Below are positions 1 through 12,770 of a DNA stretch of 51,556 nt, piece after piece; the stretch's first letter is position 1, and each line of letters begins with the position of its first letter. This stretch comes from G021776435 sp046756245 (GTDB taxonomy: Bacteria > Pseudomonadota > Alphaproteobacteria > Caulobacterales > Parvularculaceae), in NCBI GenBank assembly GCA_046756245.1, contig JBHHVZ010000008.1, positions 1-51,556 of the forward strand, in the 5' to 3' direction. The translations under genes were made by a program, and so were the position numbers. The notes beneath the pieces were generated by a model, which was given only the letters and a program-made list of their open reading frames with translations, did not search any database and was not told where the DNA came from.

Positions 1-52
1 ACAAAAACCTAGAGCATGTTCTCCGACTCGCATTTCGGAGAACATGCTCTAG
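1..52. repeat. Palindromic intergenic-type repeat, copy 1 (partial)
   Basis: Positions 9-52 form a near-perfect inverted repeat: 18-base arms beginning CTAGAGCATGTTCTCCGA around an 8-base loop. Positions 1-8 (ACAAAAAC) are also part of the unit, because 1-52 is the exact reverse complement of 39818-39869. The other copy continues with a second palindrome, so this copy probably extends left of the window. CTAG-bounded composite palindromes of this style are widespread in alphaproteobacteria (RIME-like elements); assignment to a named family is my inference. It carries a TAG at 10-12 in frame with the ATPase fragment that follows. Confidence 0.85.
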
Positions 53-627
53 GCGGCCCGCTGATCTTGTTGCCCGTGCAGATTCTGTGGATGAACCTCG
101 TCACAGACGGCCTGTCGGCGCTGGCGCTCGGGGTTGAGCGGGCGGAACGCGACGTGATGACACGACCGCCGCGCCCGCCGCAGGAACGACTGCTCGATCG
201 ACGCGGCGTTGCATCGATCGCGCTTCTGGGCGGTTATATCGGGCTCGCTGCAGCCTGGCTGTTTCAGACTTATCTCGCCGCAGGCGATCCTGATGCGGCG
301 ATGCGCGCCCAGACCGTCGCTTTCACAGCAATCATCGTTATGGAGAAATTCAATGTTTTCAATTTTCGCACGCTTTACGAACCGCTTTGGCGAACGGGCT
401 TTTTCACCAACCGATGGCTGCTAATCGCCGTCGCCGGAACGTTAGCGGTGCAGACGCTCGCCGTCTATGCGCCGCCGCTGCAGGCGCTTTTGCATACGGT
501 TGCGTTAAGGCTTGGCGACTGGGGGACGATCGTTCTGATTGCGGCGCCGGTGATTATGGTCGTGGAAGCCGTGAAAACGTTCGCCTGGGCGCGCCATATA
601 AAGGCCGCCAACAAGTGTTGCGATTGA
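16..627 (+). pseudogene. Cation-transporting P-type ATPase, C-terminal fragment
   Basis: The readable protein begins inside the palindrome and then enters a P-type ATPase C-terminal domain: the segment PLILLPVQILWMNLVTDG is the M5-M6 hallmark of Ca/Mg-type P-type pumps. Hydrophobic helices follow around residues 70-90, 95-110, 135-155 and 170-190. The phosphorylation, nucleotide-binding and first membrane domains (roughly 600-700 residues in the family) are not here. The upstream frame meets a TAG at 10-12 within the repeat, so either the gene was broken by insertion of the repeat or the assembly joins two loci at the repeat. The first 14 residues or so of the open frame are repeat-encoded and not native. 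I call it a pseudogene or partial gene; the exact ion cannot be told. Confidence 0.7.
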
Positions 628-1010
628 GAATGATATTTTATCACGCTTGAATCGCTAATCGGCCACGTATTTGCTTTATTTCGGCCGCCACATAAAGCAG
701 GCCGCCCTGAGCGCTCAGGCGCGCCAACGGTCCGGCGAGGCGGACGGCGGACTCTCAGCCACGCGCTGACGTCGTCTCGTCCCCCATGTCGCGATCCGCT
801 TTCATATCGGCGGCGGCAGGCGCGCCTGTCGGAATGCCGACTTGCGATCGGTCGGCCAGCGTCCGCCGCTTTGCTGCGGCGGACGCCTCACAGCTTTGTG
901 AATGGGACGACGATCGGCGAACGAGGCGCGCAGAGCCTCAAGTTCTGGTCGGGCGAAAACGAAATTGAGACGCGCGCGAGCAATTAGGGGGGCTTTCGAA
1001 ATCGACAATC

Positions 1011-1039
1011 TTGCGTTATTCAATCTGTAAATTTATAAC
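1011..1039 (+). promoter_or_regulatory. Sigma-70-type promoter, candidate
   Basis: TTGCGT at 1011-1016 and TATAAC at 1034-1039 are separated by exactly 17 bases in a locally AT-rich patch. Transcription would start near 1046. It could serve the rplK operon or the short transcript ending at 1206. Confidence 0.5.
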
Positions 1040-1045
1040 ATCACC

Positions 1046-1207
1046 AACCTGGCGCTGCGTATCACGCCGGGCGCTCGCTAGGCGCGGGACACGCCACGTC
1101 GTCGCGCCAGTTCATAGCGATAGTTGCGTAAGCATGTAGAGTATCCGTAGCGTAGCGGGTCGGGCGCATCGAGTCCTCCATAGACTTTGTCCGACCCGCT
1201 TCTTTTT
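1046..1207 (+). ncRNA. Candidate small RNA or attenuated leader upstream of rplK
   Basis: A roughly 160-base transcript is bounded by the promoter at 1011-1039 and the terminator at 1154-1206. Its 5' half can fold: CTGGCGC near 1049 pairs with GCGCCAG near 1104. No open reading frame with a ribosome site stands out. It does not match an RNA family I can name. Alternatively it is the 5' leader of the rplK operon with a terminator read through under some conditions. Confidence 0.35.
1154..1207 (+). terminator. Intrinsic terminator (10-bp stem, T-tract)
   Basis: AGCGGGTCGG at 1154-1163 pairs perfectly with CCGACCCGCT at 1191-1200, a 27-base loop between, followed by TCTTTTTT. It lies 243 bases before rplK. 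Confidence 0.6.
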
Positions 1208-1449
1208 TCCCACAGCGCGCCGATCCGTTACGGGCCCTGTCAACCAGGCGGCCTAATTCATGCGTATAGCTTTGCGGCGCATTTAGGTGCGCTGTTCGGC
1301 CTTGCAGGAACAATGGCGATCGGTTATGGACGCGCGCTCACCGCGCGGGAGGCGAGCGGCGAAGACCAGCCGTAAGACCGCACCGCGCCCCTTCAATCCG
1401 GCGCCTATTCGCTGTAAACCGGCGCGGCGCCAAACCGGAAGGCAAGACA

Positions 1450-1878
1450 ATGGCGAAAAAAATCGCGGGCTACCTGAAACTTCAGGTGCCGGCGGGTTCG
1501 GCGACGCCGTCGCCGCCGATCGGTCCCGCCCTCGGCCAACGCGGCCTTAACATCATGGAGTTCTGCAAGGCGTTTAACGCCGCCACGCAGGAGATGGAAA
1601 AGGGAATGCCGATTCCCACCATCATCACGATTTTCGCGGACAAGTCGTTCACCTTCGAAACCAAGACGCCGCCGGCTTCCTTTTATCTGAAGAAAGCGGC
1701 GAAGCTCGACAAGGGCGGCTCGACGCCGGGACGCGAGACCGCAGGCTCGGTGACGACGGCGCAGTGCCGGGAAATCGCCGAAGCGAAAATGAAGGACTTG
1801 AACGCCAACGACCTCGACGCCGCAACCAGGATCATCATGGGTTCGGCGCGCGCCATGGGTCTCGAGGTCAGAGGGTAG
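1450..1878 (+). CDS. rplK: 50S ribosomal protein L11
   Basis: L11 forms the GTPase-associated centre of the large subunit with L10 and L12 and contacts 23S rRNA. At 142 residues it is the usual length. The N-terminal proline-rich switch region is visible (GSATPSPPIGPALGQRG, residues about 16-32), followed by the C-terminal RNA-binding domain ending MGSARAMGLEVRG. The start is ATG preceded by GGAAGGCAAGAC. Only four bases separate it from rplA, so the two are one transcription unit. In other bacteria L1 represses this pair by binding the leader; I did not find a clear L1 site. Confidence 0.97.
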   Translation: MAKKIAGYLKLQVPAGSATPSPPIGPALGQRGLNIMEFCKAFNAATQEMEKGMPIPTIITIFADKSFTFETKTPPASFYLKKAAKLDKGGSTPGRETAGSVTTAQCREIAEAKMKDLNANDLDAATRIIMGSARAMGLEVRG

Positions 1879-1882
1879 AGTC

Positions 1883-2590
1883 ATGGCGAAAATCGGAAAA
1901 CGGATCAGAGCCGCCCGCGAAAATGTCGATCGCGACAAGCGGTATGCGATCGATGAGGCGGTGAAAATCGTCAAATCGAACGCCGGCGCCAAATTCGACG
2001 AGACGGTCGAAGTTTCGATGAATCTGGGCGTCGATCCGCGCCACGCCGACCAGATGGTGCGCGGCGTCGTGTCGTTGCCGCATGGCACCGGACGCACAGT
2101 GCGCGTCGCGGCGTTCGCCAAGGACGACAAGGCCGAAGAGGCGAAAGAGGCGGGCGCCGACATTGTCGGCGATGCTGATCTCGTCGAAAAGATCCAGGGC
2201 GGCTTCATGGATTTCGACCGGGTCATTGCGACCCCGGACATGATGCCGCTCGTCGGCCGGCTCGGCAAAGTGCTCGGACCCCGCGGGCTGATGCCGAACC
2301 CGAAGGTCGGCACGGTGACGCCGAACATCGGCAAGGCCGTAAAAGACGCCAAGGGAGGCGCGGTTCAGTTCCGGGTGGAAAAAGCCGGCATCGTTCACGC
2401 CGGCGTCGGCAAGGCGAGCTTTTCGGAAGACCAGATCGCCGAGAACGTAAAAGCGTTTATCGATGCGGTGGCGAAAGCCAAACCGTCGGGCGCCAAGGGG
2501 ACCTATATCAAGAAGATCGCAATTTCGTCGACCATGGGTCCGGGCGTTAAAATCGATGTAAGCGCAGCCGCGCAGCCGCCGACTGCCTGA
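1883..2590 (+). CDS. rplA: 50S ribosomal protein L1
   Basis: L1 builds the mobile stalk at the E site and is usually a translational repressor of rplKA. The 235-residue protein begins MAKIGKRIRAARENVD and carries the family block GPRGLMPNPKVGTVTP around residues 132-147. It ends in an Ala/Pro-rich tail. It follows rplK by four bases. A 13-bp hairpin (2629-2657) lies 38 bases after the stop and separates rplKA from the rplJL-rpoBC part of the operon. Confidence 0.97.
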   Translation: MAKIGKRIRAARENVDRDKRYAIDEAVKIVKSNAGAKFDETVEVSMNLGVDPRHADQMVRGVVSLPHGTGRTVRVAAFAKDDKAEEAKEAGADIVGDADLVEKIQGGFMDFDRVIATPDMMPLVGRLGKVLGPRGLMPNPKVGTVTPNIGKAVKDAKGGAVQFRVEKAGIVHAGVGKASFSEDQIAENVKAFIDAVAKAKPSGAKGTYIKKIAISSTMGPGVKIDVSAAAQPPTA

Positions 2591-2628
2591 ATGTTCTAAA
2601 AAGAGCCCGAGTTACTCCAGTAGCAGTG

Positions 2629-2657
2629 AAATCAGGCGGCCGCTGGCCGCCTGATTT
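2629..2657 (+). terminator. Hairpin after rplA, attenuator-like
   Basis: AAATCAGGCGGCC pairs with GGCCGCCTGATTT, 13 bp with a GCT loop. The tail is only weakly T-rich (ATTCAGG follows), so it may be a partial terminator or an mRNA end/processing structure between rplKA and rplJL. Confidence 0.5.
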
Positions 2658-2779
2658 ATTCAGGAAGTATAGACGGGCGTTTATTGAAATTTTTGCGCGC
2701 CCCTCTTGCATTCTTGCCGCAAAGCGTTATTGACGCGGCTTCGCTGATCGGGAGTTGCTCCTGCGGCGACCTGTCCGAG

Positions 2780-2994
2780 ACTGCGGGCGGAGGCGAGCCT
2801 CCTTAATCTCCCGCATAGACAGAAGGAAACGGGCCAGCCGAGGTTTCGGCCGCGTCCATTGACCTTTCTGGGACAGGCTCTGGCGCTTGAAATGCGCGGA
2901 GCCTTTTTGGTTTCCGCCCAACTTGAGCGCGACTGAACCCGCATGAACGGGGGGTCCGTTCATGCAAGCTGAGGCCAAGAAAGGGAAACGTCCA
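2780..2994 (+). promoter_or_regulatory. rplJ mRNA leader (L10-leader type), candidate
   Basis: The 404-base rplA-rplJ gap is where many bacteria carry the L10(L12)4-binding leader. Visible structure includes GCGGGCGGAGG...CCTCC...CCCGC around 2784-2815 and a perfect 10-bp hairpin at 2941-2965 (GCATGAACGG / CCGTTCATGC, GGGGT loop) ending just before the Shine-Dalgarno of rplJ. I infer translational autoregulation by position and fold; I cannot match the full covariance model by eye. Confidence 0.5.
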
Positions 2995-3507
2995 ATGGAC
3001 AGAACCCAAAAGGCGGAAATGGTCGAGTGGATCGGCGGCGTGTTCGACGAGAACGCGGTCGTCGTGGTCGCCAATGGCGGCCTCTCCGTCGCCGAAATGT
3101 CCGAGCTCCGCGGCGAACTTCGTGAAGCGGGCGCGAGCATGAGGGTGGTGAAGAACCGCCTCGCCAAAATCGCCGTCAACGGCAAACCCAGTGAAAAGCT
3201 CGCCGACCTCTTCCAGGGGCCGGTCGCAATCGCGTTCTCGAAAGATCCGGTTGCGGCGGCCAAGGCGGTCGACAAATTCGCCAGGAAAAATGACAGACTC
3301 TCCATCCGCGGCGGCGCGATGGGCGAGGACATCTTCGACGAAGCCGCCGTGAAGGCCCTGGCCTCCATGCCGTCTCGCGAAGAGCTGTTGGCCTTGATCG
3401 TACAGACGGTGATGTCGCCGGCGGCGGATCTGGCCGGTGCGATTTCGGCGCCGGGCGCGCAGATCGCCGGCGTTCTGGAAACCCTGGAAACCCGCGAGGC
3501 CGCTTGA
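2995..3507 (+). CDS. rplJ: 50S ribosomal protein L10
   Basis: L10 is the base of the L7/L12 stalk. I start it at the ATG in MDRTQKAEMVEW (170 residues), which matches the family N-terminus and has AAGGGAAACG upstream. An ATG 33 bases earlier would add 11 residues but lies inside the leader hairpin. Recognisable blocks are VVVVANGGLSVAEM, the KNRLAKIAV RNA-binding segment near residue 55, and the C-terminal helix that carries L12 dimers. It is followed after 64 bases by rplL. Confidence 0.95.
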   Translation: MDRTQKAEMVEWIGGVFDENAVVVVANGGLSVAEMSELRGELREAGASMRVVKNRLAKIAVNGKPSEKLADLFQGPVAIAFSKDPVAAAKAVDKFARKNDRLSIRGGAMGEDIFDEAAVKALASMPSREELLALIVQTVMSPAADLAGAISAPGAQIAGVLETLETREAA

Positions 3508-3571
3508 ACGGGCGTCGCTTTATTGCCGCCTGATGCGGCGAATCACAACGACTTGAAACGGAAACGGAAAA

Positions 3572-3952
3572 ATGGCTGACCTTAAGAAACTGGCTGAAGA
3601 GCTCGTCGGTTTGACGCTTCTCGAAGCGGCCGAGCTCAAAAATATCCTGAAGGATGAATACGGCATTGAACCGGCCGCGGGCGCGGTTGCTGTTGCGGCG
3701 GCGCCGGGCGCGGCGGGCGGCGGCGAAGCGGTCGAGGAAAAGACCGAATTCGACGTCATTCTGGTTGCTGCGGGCGATAAAAAGATCAATGTGATCAAGG
3801 AAGTGCGCGCCATCACGGGGCTTGGTCTCAAGGAAGCCAAGGAACTCGTCGAGGCCGGCGGCAAAGCCGTCAAGGAAGGCGTTTCCAAGGACGAGGCCGG
3901 GGAAATCCAGAAAAAGCTCGAAGAAGCCGGCGCGAAGGTGGAGCTCAAATAG
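3572..3952 (+). CDS. rplL: 50S ribosomal protein L7/L12
   Basis: This is the multicopy stalk protein that recruits translational GTPases. It is 126 residues long. The N-terminal dimerisation helices (about 1-35) lead into an Ala/Gly hinge (AAGAVAVAAAPGAAGGG, about 37-53). The C-terminal factor-binding domain follows, with KKINVIKEVRAITGLGLKEAK and ending GAKVELK. RBS-like GGAAACGGAAAA precedes the ATG. A 275-base gap with a hairpin separates it from rpoB. Confidence 0.97.
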   Translation: MADLKKLAEELVGLTLLEAAELKNILKDEYGIEPAAGAVAVAAAPGAAGGGEAVEEKTEFDVILVAAGDKKINVIKEVRAITGLGLKEAKELVEAGGKAVKEGVSKDEAGEIQKKLEEAGAKVELK

Positions 3953-3990
3953 GCCTGATTTTCATTCAGGGTTTGGGCGGGCGCGCCGAT

Positions 3991-4009
3991 TTTGGCCGAT
4001 ATGGCCAAA
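3991..4009 (+). terminator. Small hairpin in rplL-rpoB gap
   Basis: TTTGGCC pairs with GGCCAAA around GATAT, followed by AAGGGG. This gap holds an attenuator in several bacteria; without a T-tract the function here is uncertain. Confidence 0.3.
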
Positions 4010-4227
4010 AAGGGGTTGCGAGAGCGGCCGGGCGCGCCTATTAACTCCGTTCGCCGTTGGCGGGTTTCCGTCGACGGGGTCAGGCTTTGCGGCGACGTGC
4101 TTCGATATATCGAGACCTAAAATTAAGCTCCCGCGCCCCGCGGTTCGCTTGAGCGATCTGCGGGCGCTGCCGTGCATGCGCGTTTTTCGCATAGCCGGCG
4201 CGGCGGGCGATTCCGTAAGAGGAAAAG

Positions 4228-7200
4228 ATGGCGCAATCCTTCGTTGAGAAGAAACGCATTCGCAAGAATTTCGGCCGCATCGGCGATGCGGCGTTAATGC
4301 CGAACCTCATTCAGGTTCAAAAAGATTCTTATGAGCAATTCCTGCAACGCTTCACCCCGGTGAACGAGCGCAAGATCGAAGGGATTGAAGCGGTGTTCCG
4401 CTCAGTCTTTCCGATCGCCGATTTCACTGAAACGGCGGTGCTCGAATATGTTTCTTACGAATTCGAAGCGCCGAAATACGACGTGGAGGAATGCCAGCAG
4501 CGCGACATGACCTACGCTGCGCCGCTGAAGGTGACGCTGCGCCTCATCGTCTTCGAGGTCGATGAAGACACGGCTGCGAAGTCGGTCAAGGATATCAAGG
4601 AGCAGGAAGTCTACATGGGCGACATGCCGCTCATGACCGACAACGGCACGTTCATCATCAATGGCACGGAACGCGTCATCGTCTCGCAGATGCACCGGTC
4701 GCCGGGCGTTTTTTTCGATCATGACAAAGGCAAGACCCATTCATCGGGCAAGTTGTTGTTCGCCGCGCGCATCATTCCCTATCGCGGCTCCTGGCTCGAT
4801 TTCGAATTCGACGCCAAGGACATTGTCAATGTGCGTATTGATCGCCGCCGCAAGCTGCCGGTGACGACGCTGCTGTATGCGCTGGGGATGGAGCAGGAGG
4901 AAATCCTCGACGAATTTTATGACCGCGTATCTCATAAGCGCGTCAAGGGCGGCTGGACCATGCCGTTCGATCCCAAGCGTTTGAAGGGGATCAAGCTGGA
5001 GCGCGATCTCATCGACGCCGACACCGGCGAAACGGTGTTTGAAGCGGGCAAAAAGCTCTCGGCCCGGGCGGCCAAAAAGTTCGCCGAAGACGGTCTCAAA
5101 AACCTTCTGTTGAGCGAGGAGGAAATGATCGGGCGGTTCTTTGCGTCCGATCTCGTCAATTTTGAAAGCGGCGAAATATACGCTGAAGCCGGCGACGAAG
5201 TGTCGGCCAAGACGCTTGAAACGTTTGAAGAGATCGGCGTCGACGCCTTCGACACGATCGATGTCGACCATATCAATATCGGCGCGTATATGCGCAACAC
5301 GCTGGCCGCGGACAAAAACTCGAACCGCGAAATGGCGCTCATTGACATTTACCGGGTGATGCGTCCGGGCGAACCGCCGACGCTGGAAACGGCCGAAGGG
5401 TTGTTTTACGGCCTGTTCTTTGATCCTGAACGCTACGACCTGTCGGCTGTCGGCCGGGTCAAGATGAATATCCGGCTGGGCTTCAAGACGGAAGATTCGC
5501 TGCGCACGCTTCGGAAGGAAGACATTCTTGCGGTCTTGAAGACCCTTGTGGGTCTGCGCGACGGCAAGGGCGACATCGACGATATCGACAATCTCGGCAA
5601 TCGCCGCGTGCGTTCGGTCGGCGAACTGATGGAAAACCAGTACCGCATCGGGCTTTTGCGCATGGAGCGCGCCATCAAGGAGCGGATGTCTTCGGCCGAG
5701 CTCGAAACTCTGATGCCGCATGACCTTATCAACGCCAAACCCGTAGCTGCGGCGGTGCGGGAGTTCTTCGGTTCGTCCCAACTTTCCCAGTTCATGGACC
5801 AGACCAACCCGCTTTCGGAGATCACCCACAAGCGCCGCCTGTCGGCGCTCGGGCCGGGCGGTCTGACGCGGGAAAGAGCGGGCTTTGAAGTGCGCGACGT
5901 GCACCCGACCCATTACGGCCGGATCTGTCCGATCGAAACGCCGGAAGGGCCGAATATCGGCCTCATCAACTCGCTGGCGACCCACGCCCAGGTCAACAAA
6001 TACGGCTTTATCGAAAGCCCCTACCGCAAGGTCGTCGACGGCAAGGTGAGCGACGAAGTCGTCTATCTCTCGGCGATGGAGGAGCAGCGTTTCGCCATCG
6101 CCCAGGCCAACGCCGGCGTCGACGAAGACCGACGCCTCGTCAATGAATTCGTCAACTGCCGCGTAGGCGGCGATGCGACGCTCGTTCCGCGCGAAGACGT
6201 CGCCTATATCGACGTTTCGCCCAAACAACTGGTCTCGGTCGCCGCCGCGCTTATTCCGTTCCTCGAGAACGATGACGCCAACCGGGCGCTGATGGGTTCG
6301 AACATGCAGCGTCAGGCGGTGCCGCTGCTTCAGGCCGAGGCGCCGCTCGTGGGGACCGGGATGGAAGGAGTCGTCGCGCGCGATTCCGGCGCCGCCGTGA
6401 CCGCGCGCCGGCCCGGCGTCGTCGAGCAGGTCGACGCCCAGCGGATCGTCATCCGCGCGACGGAAGAAAAAGACCCGACCAAGCCGGGCGTCGACATTTA
6501 TAATCTCAGGAAATTCCAGCGCTCGAACCAGAACACCTGCATCAATCAGCGCCCGCTGGTCAAAATCGGCGACATCATCCGCGAAGGCGATATCATCGCC
6601 GACGGTCCGTCGACGGATCTTGGCGAACTGGCGCTCGGCAAAAACGTACTGGTCGCGTTCATGCCGTGGAATGGCTACAATTTCGAAGACTCGATCCTGA
6701 TTTCCGAACGGATCGTGCGCGACGATGTTTTCACCTCAATCCACATCGAGGAATTCGAGGTGATGGCGCGCGACACCAAGCTCGGACCGGAGGAAATCAC
6801 CCGCGATATTCCGAACGTCTCGGAGGAAGCGCTTCGCAATCTCGACGAAGCGGGCATCGTCGCCATTGGCGCCGAAGTGCATCCGGGCGACATCCTGGTC
6901 GGCAAGATTACGCCGAAGGGCGAGTCGCCGATGACGCCGGAGGAAAAACTTCTGCGCGCCATCTTCGGCGAAAAAGCCTCCGATGTTCGCGATACGTCGC
7001 TGAAACTGCCGCCGGGCGTATCGGGCACGATTGTCGAAGTGCGCGTATTCAACCGCCACGGCGTCGACAAGGACGAACGCGCTATCGCCATTGAGCGCGA
7101 GGAAATCGAACGTCTCGCTAAGGATCGCGACGACGAACTGGCGATTCTGGAACGGAATATTTTCGGCCGCTTGCATGACCTGCTTCTAGGTAAAAAAGCC

Positions 7201-8304
7201 GTGTCCGGACCAAAGGACTTCGAAAAAGGACAGGTCACCGAGGCGGTGCTCGACGAGCTGAGCCGCGGTCTTTGGTGGAAAATCGGCCTCGCCGACGAAT
7301 CCGCCATGTCCGAGGTCGAGGCGCTCAAGAAGCAATATGACGAAAGCCGCGCCCGCCTTGAGGCCCGTTTCGAGGACAAGGTCGATAAACTAAAGCGCGG
7401 CGACGAGCTTCCGCCGGGCGTGATGAAGATGGTCAAGGTTTTCGTCGCCGTAAAAAGAAAGCTTCAACCGGGCGACAAGATGGCTGGCCGTCACGGCAAC
7501 AAGGGCGTGATTTCGAAAATCTCGCCGATGGAGGACATGCCGTTTCTTGCCGACGGGACGCCCGTTGACATCGTTTTGAATCCGCTCGGCGTGCCGAGCC
7601 GGATGAATGTGGGCCAGATTCTCGAAACCCACCTCGGCTGGGCGTGCCGCGGTCTTGGACATCAGATCCGCCAAGTGCTGGAAGCCTGGGAGTCAAGCGA
7701 AGCCGCTCGCGACGATCTCGCAGGCGAGATCAAGGATCATTACGGTGAAGACCAGGTTCTTCCCCGTTCGAATGAAGAATTGAAAGAGCTCGCCCAGAAC
7801 CTTTCGAAAGGCGTGCCGATCGCGACGCCGGTGTTCGACGGCGCCCGCGAGAGTGAAATCGTCGAGATGCTCATAAGCGCCGGTCTCGATGAAACCGGGC
7901 AAGTGACGCTTTACGACGGGCGCACCGGCGATACGTTCACGCGTCCGGTGACCGTGGGCTACAAATATCTGCTGAAGCTGCATCATCTGGTCGACGACAA
8001 GATTCATGCGCGCTCGATCGGGCCGTATTCGCTGGTCACTCAGCAGCCGCTCGGCGGCAAAGCGCAATTCGGCGGCCAGCGCTTCGGCGAAATGGAAGTC
8101 TGGGCGCTCGAGGCTTACGGCGCAGCCTACACGCTCCAGGAAATGCTGACGGTGAAGTCCGACGACGTCGCCGGACGCACCAAGGTCTACGAAGCGATCG
8201 TTCGCGGCGACGACAGCTTCGAGGCCGGCATACCCGAAAGCTTCAATGTGCTTGTGAAGGAAATGCGTTCGCTCGGCCTCAATGTCGAATTGCAGTCGGG
8301 ATAG
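4228..8304 (+). CDS. rpoB: RNA polymerase beta subunit
   Basis: Catalytic beta subunit of RNA polymerase, 1358 residues, normal for alphaproteobacteria. The rifampicin region (SSQLSQFMDQTNPLSEITHK, followed by RRLSALGPGGL) has the common drug-sensitive residues. Downstream are the conserved IETPEGPNIGLINSLA segment, the GKITPKGES block, and near the C-terminus GGKAQFGGQRFGEMEVWALE, which binds beta-prime. It starts at ATG with AAGAGGAAAAG upstream. The gene is followed after 76 bases, containing a hairpin, by rpoC. Confidence 0.98.
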   Translation: MAQSFVEKKRIRKNFGRIGDAALMPNLIQVQKDSYEQFLQRFTPVNERKIEGIEAVFRSVFPIADFTETAVLEYVSYEFEAPKYDVEECQQRDMTYAAPLKVTLRLIVFEVDEDTAAKSVKDIKEQEVYMGDMPLMTDNGTFIINGTERVIVSQMHRSPGVFFDHDKGKTHSSGKLLFAARIIPYRGSWLDFEFDAKDIVNVRIDRRRKLPVTTLLYALGMEQEEILDEFYDRVSHKRVKGGWTMPFDPKRLKGIKLERDLIDADTGETVFEAGKKLSARAAKKFAEDGLKNLLLSEEEMIGRFFASDLVNFESGEIYAEAGDEVSAKTLETFEEIGVDAFDTIDVDHINIGAYMRNTLAADKNSNREMALIDIYRVMRPGEPPTLETAEGLFYGLFFDPERYDLSAVGRVKMNIRLGFKTEDSLRTLRKEDILAVLKTLVGLRDGKGDIDDIDNLGNRRVRSVGELMENQYRIGLLRMERAIKERMSSAELETLMPHDLINAKPVAAAVREFFGSSQLSQFMDQTNPLSEITHKRRLSALGPGGLTRERAGFEVRDVHPTHYGRICPIETPEGPNIGLINSLATHAQVNKYGFIESPYRKVVDGKVSDEVVYLSAMEEQRFAIAQANAGVDEDRRLVNEFVNCRVGGDATLVPREDVAYIDVSPKQLVSVAAALIPFLENDDANRALMGSNMQRQAVPLLQAEAPLVGTGMEGVVARDSGAAVTARRPGVVEQVDAQRIVIRATEEKDPTKPGVDIYNLRKFQRSNQNTCINQRPLVKIGDIIREGDIIADGPSTDLGELALGKNVLVAFMPWNGYNFEDSILISERIVRDDVFTSIHIEEFEVMARDTKLGPEEITRDIPNVSEEALRNLDEAGIVAIGAEVHPGDILVGKITPKGESPMTPEEKLLRAIFGEKASDVRDTSLKLPPGVSGTIVEVRVFNRHGVDKDERAIAIEREEIERLAKDRDDELAILERNIFGRLHDLLLGKKAVSGPKDFEKGQVTEAVLDELSRGLWWKIGLADESAMSEVEALKKQYDESRARLEARFEDKVDKLKRGDELPPGVMKMVKVFVAVKRKLQPGDKMAGRHGNKGVISKISPMEDMPFLADGTPVDIVLNPLGVPSRMNVGQILETHLGWACRGLGHQIRQVLEAWESSEAARDDLAGEIKDHYGEDQVLPRSNEELKELAQNLSKGVPIATPVFDGARESEIVEMLISAGLDETGQVTLYDGRTGDTFTRPVTVGYKYLLKLHHLVDDKIHARSIGPYSLVTQQPLGGKAQFGGQRFGEMEVWALEAYGAAYTLQEMLTVKSDDVAGRTKVYEAIVRGDDSFEAGIPESFNVLVKEMRSLGLNVELQSG

Positions 8305-8310
8305 ACGCGG

Positions 8311-8340
8311 CGGGCCAGGATCCGGCCCGTCCGTCCTTTT
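8311..8340 (+). terminator. Hairpin between rpoB and rpoC
   Basis: CGGGCC at 8311-8316 pairs with GGCCCG at 8324-8329 around AGGATCC, followed by TCCGTCCTTTT. It could act as a weak terminator or as an mRNA-stability element; transcription must continue to rpoC. Confidence 0.35.
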
Positions 8341-8380
8341 CGACCGATACTGTTTTGAACCTGTTTAAAACGAGGGCTCC

Positions 8381-12628
<4,248 letters not shown>

Positions 12629-12629
12629 C

Positions 12630-12654
12630 CGGCGGTTTTATCTGTAAAACGCCG
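12630..12654 (+). terminator. Hairpin after rpoC
   Basis: CGGC-G-GTTTTA pairs with TAAAAC-GCCG with one bulged G and a TCTG loop. No T-tract follows, but it sits directly behind the rpoC stop and could mark the end of the rpl-rpo transcript. Confidence 0.4.
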
Positions 12655-12770
12655 ACCCGGCGCGGCCGGGCGGGGGGTGATTTCATGTGCATTACCTGGT
12701 CGGATCGAGAATAATGGGAGCGCAGATTTTCTGATTTTTCAAGCGGCGTGTGGGAAGAGTCGTCAGGCGC

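Larger units (their letters stand above)
628..1449. other. 822-base non-coding region upstream of rplK
   Basis: No convincing gene on either strand; short open frames here have no family resemblance. It holds a 14-base palindrome CCTGAGCGCTCAGG at 706-719, an 11-bp hairpin at 859-886 (GCGTCCGCCGC / GCGGCGGACGC), a promoter at 1011-1039 and an intrinsic terminator at 1154-1206. I see no secE, nusG or tRNA-Trp, which often precede rplK in bacteria. Confidence 0.7.

Noticed and set aside
859..886. 11-bp hairpin as a terminator
   Set aside because: Strong stem but no T-tract after it and no gene clearly ending nearby; left as an unexplained palindrome.
1405..2352. 315-codon minus-strand frame
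   Set aside because: Antisense to rplK and rplA, low-complexity Ser/Arg-rich translation.
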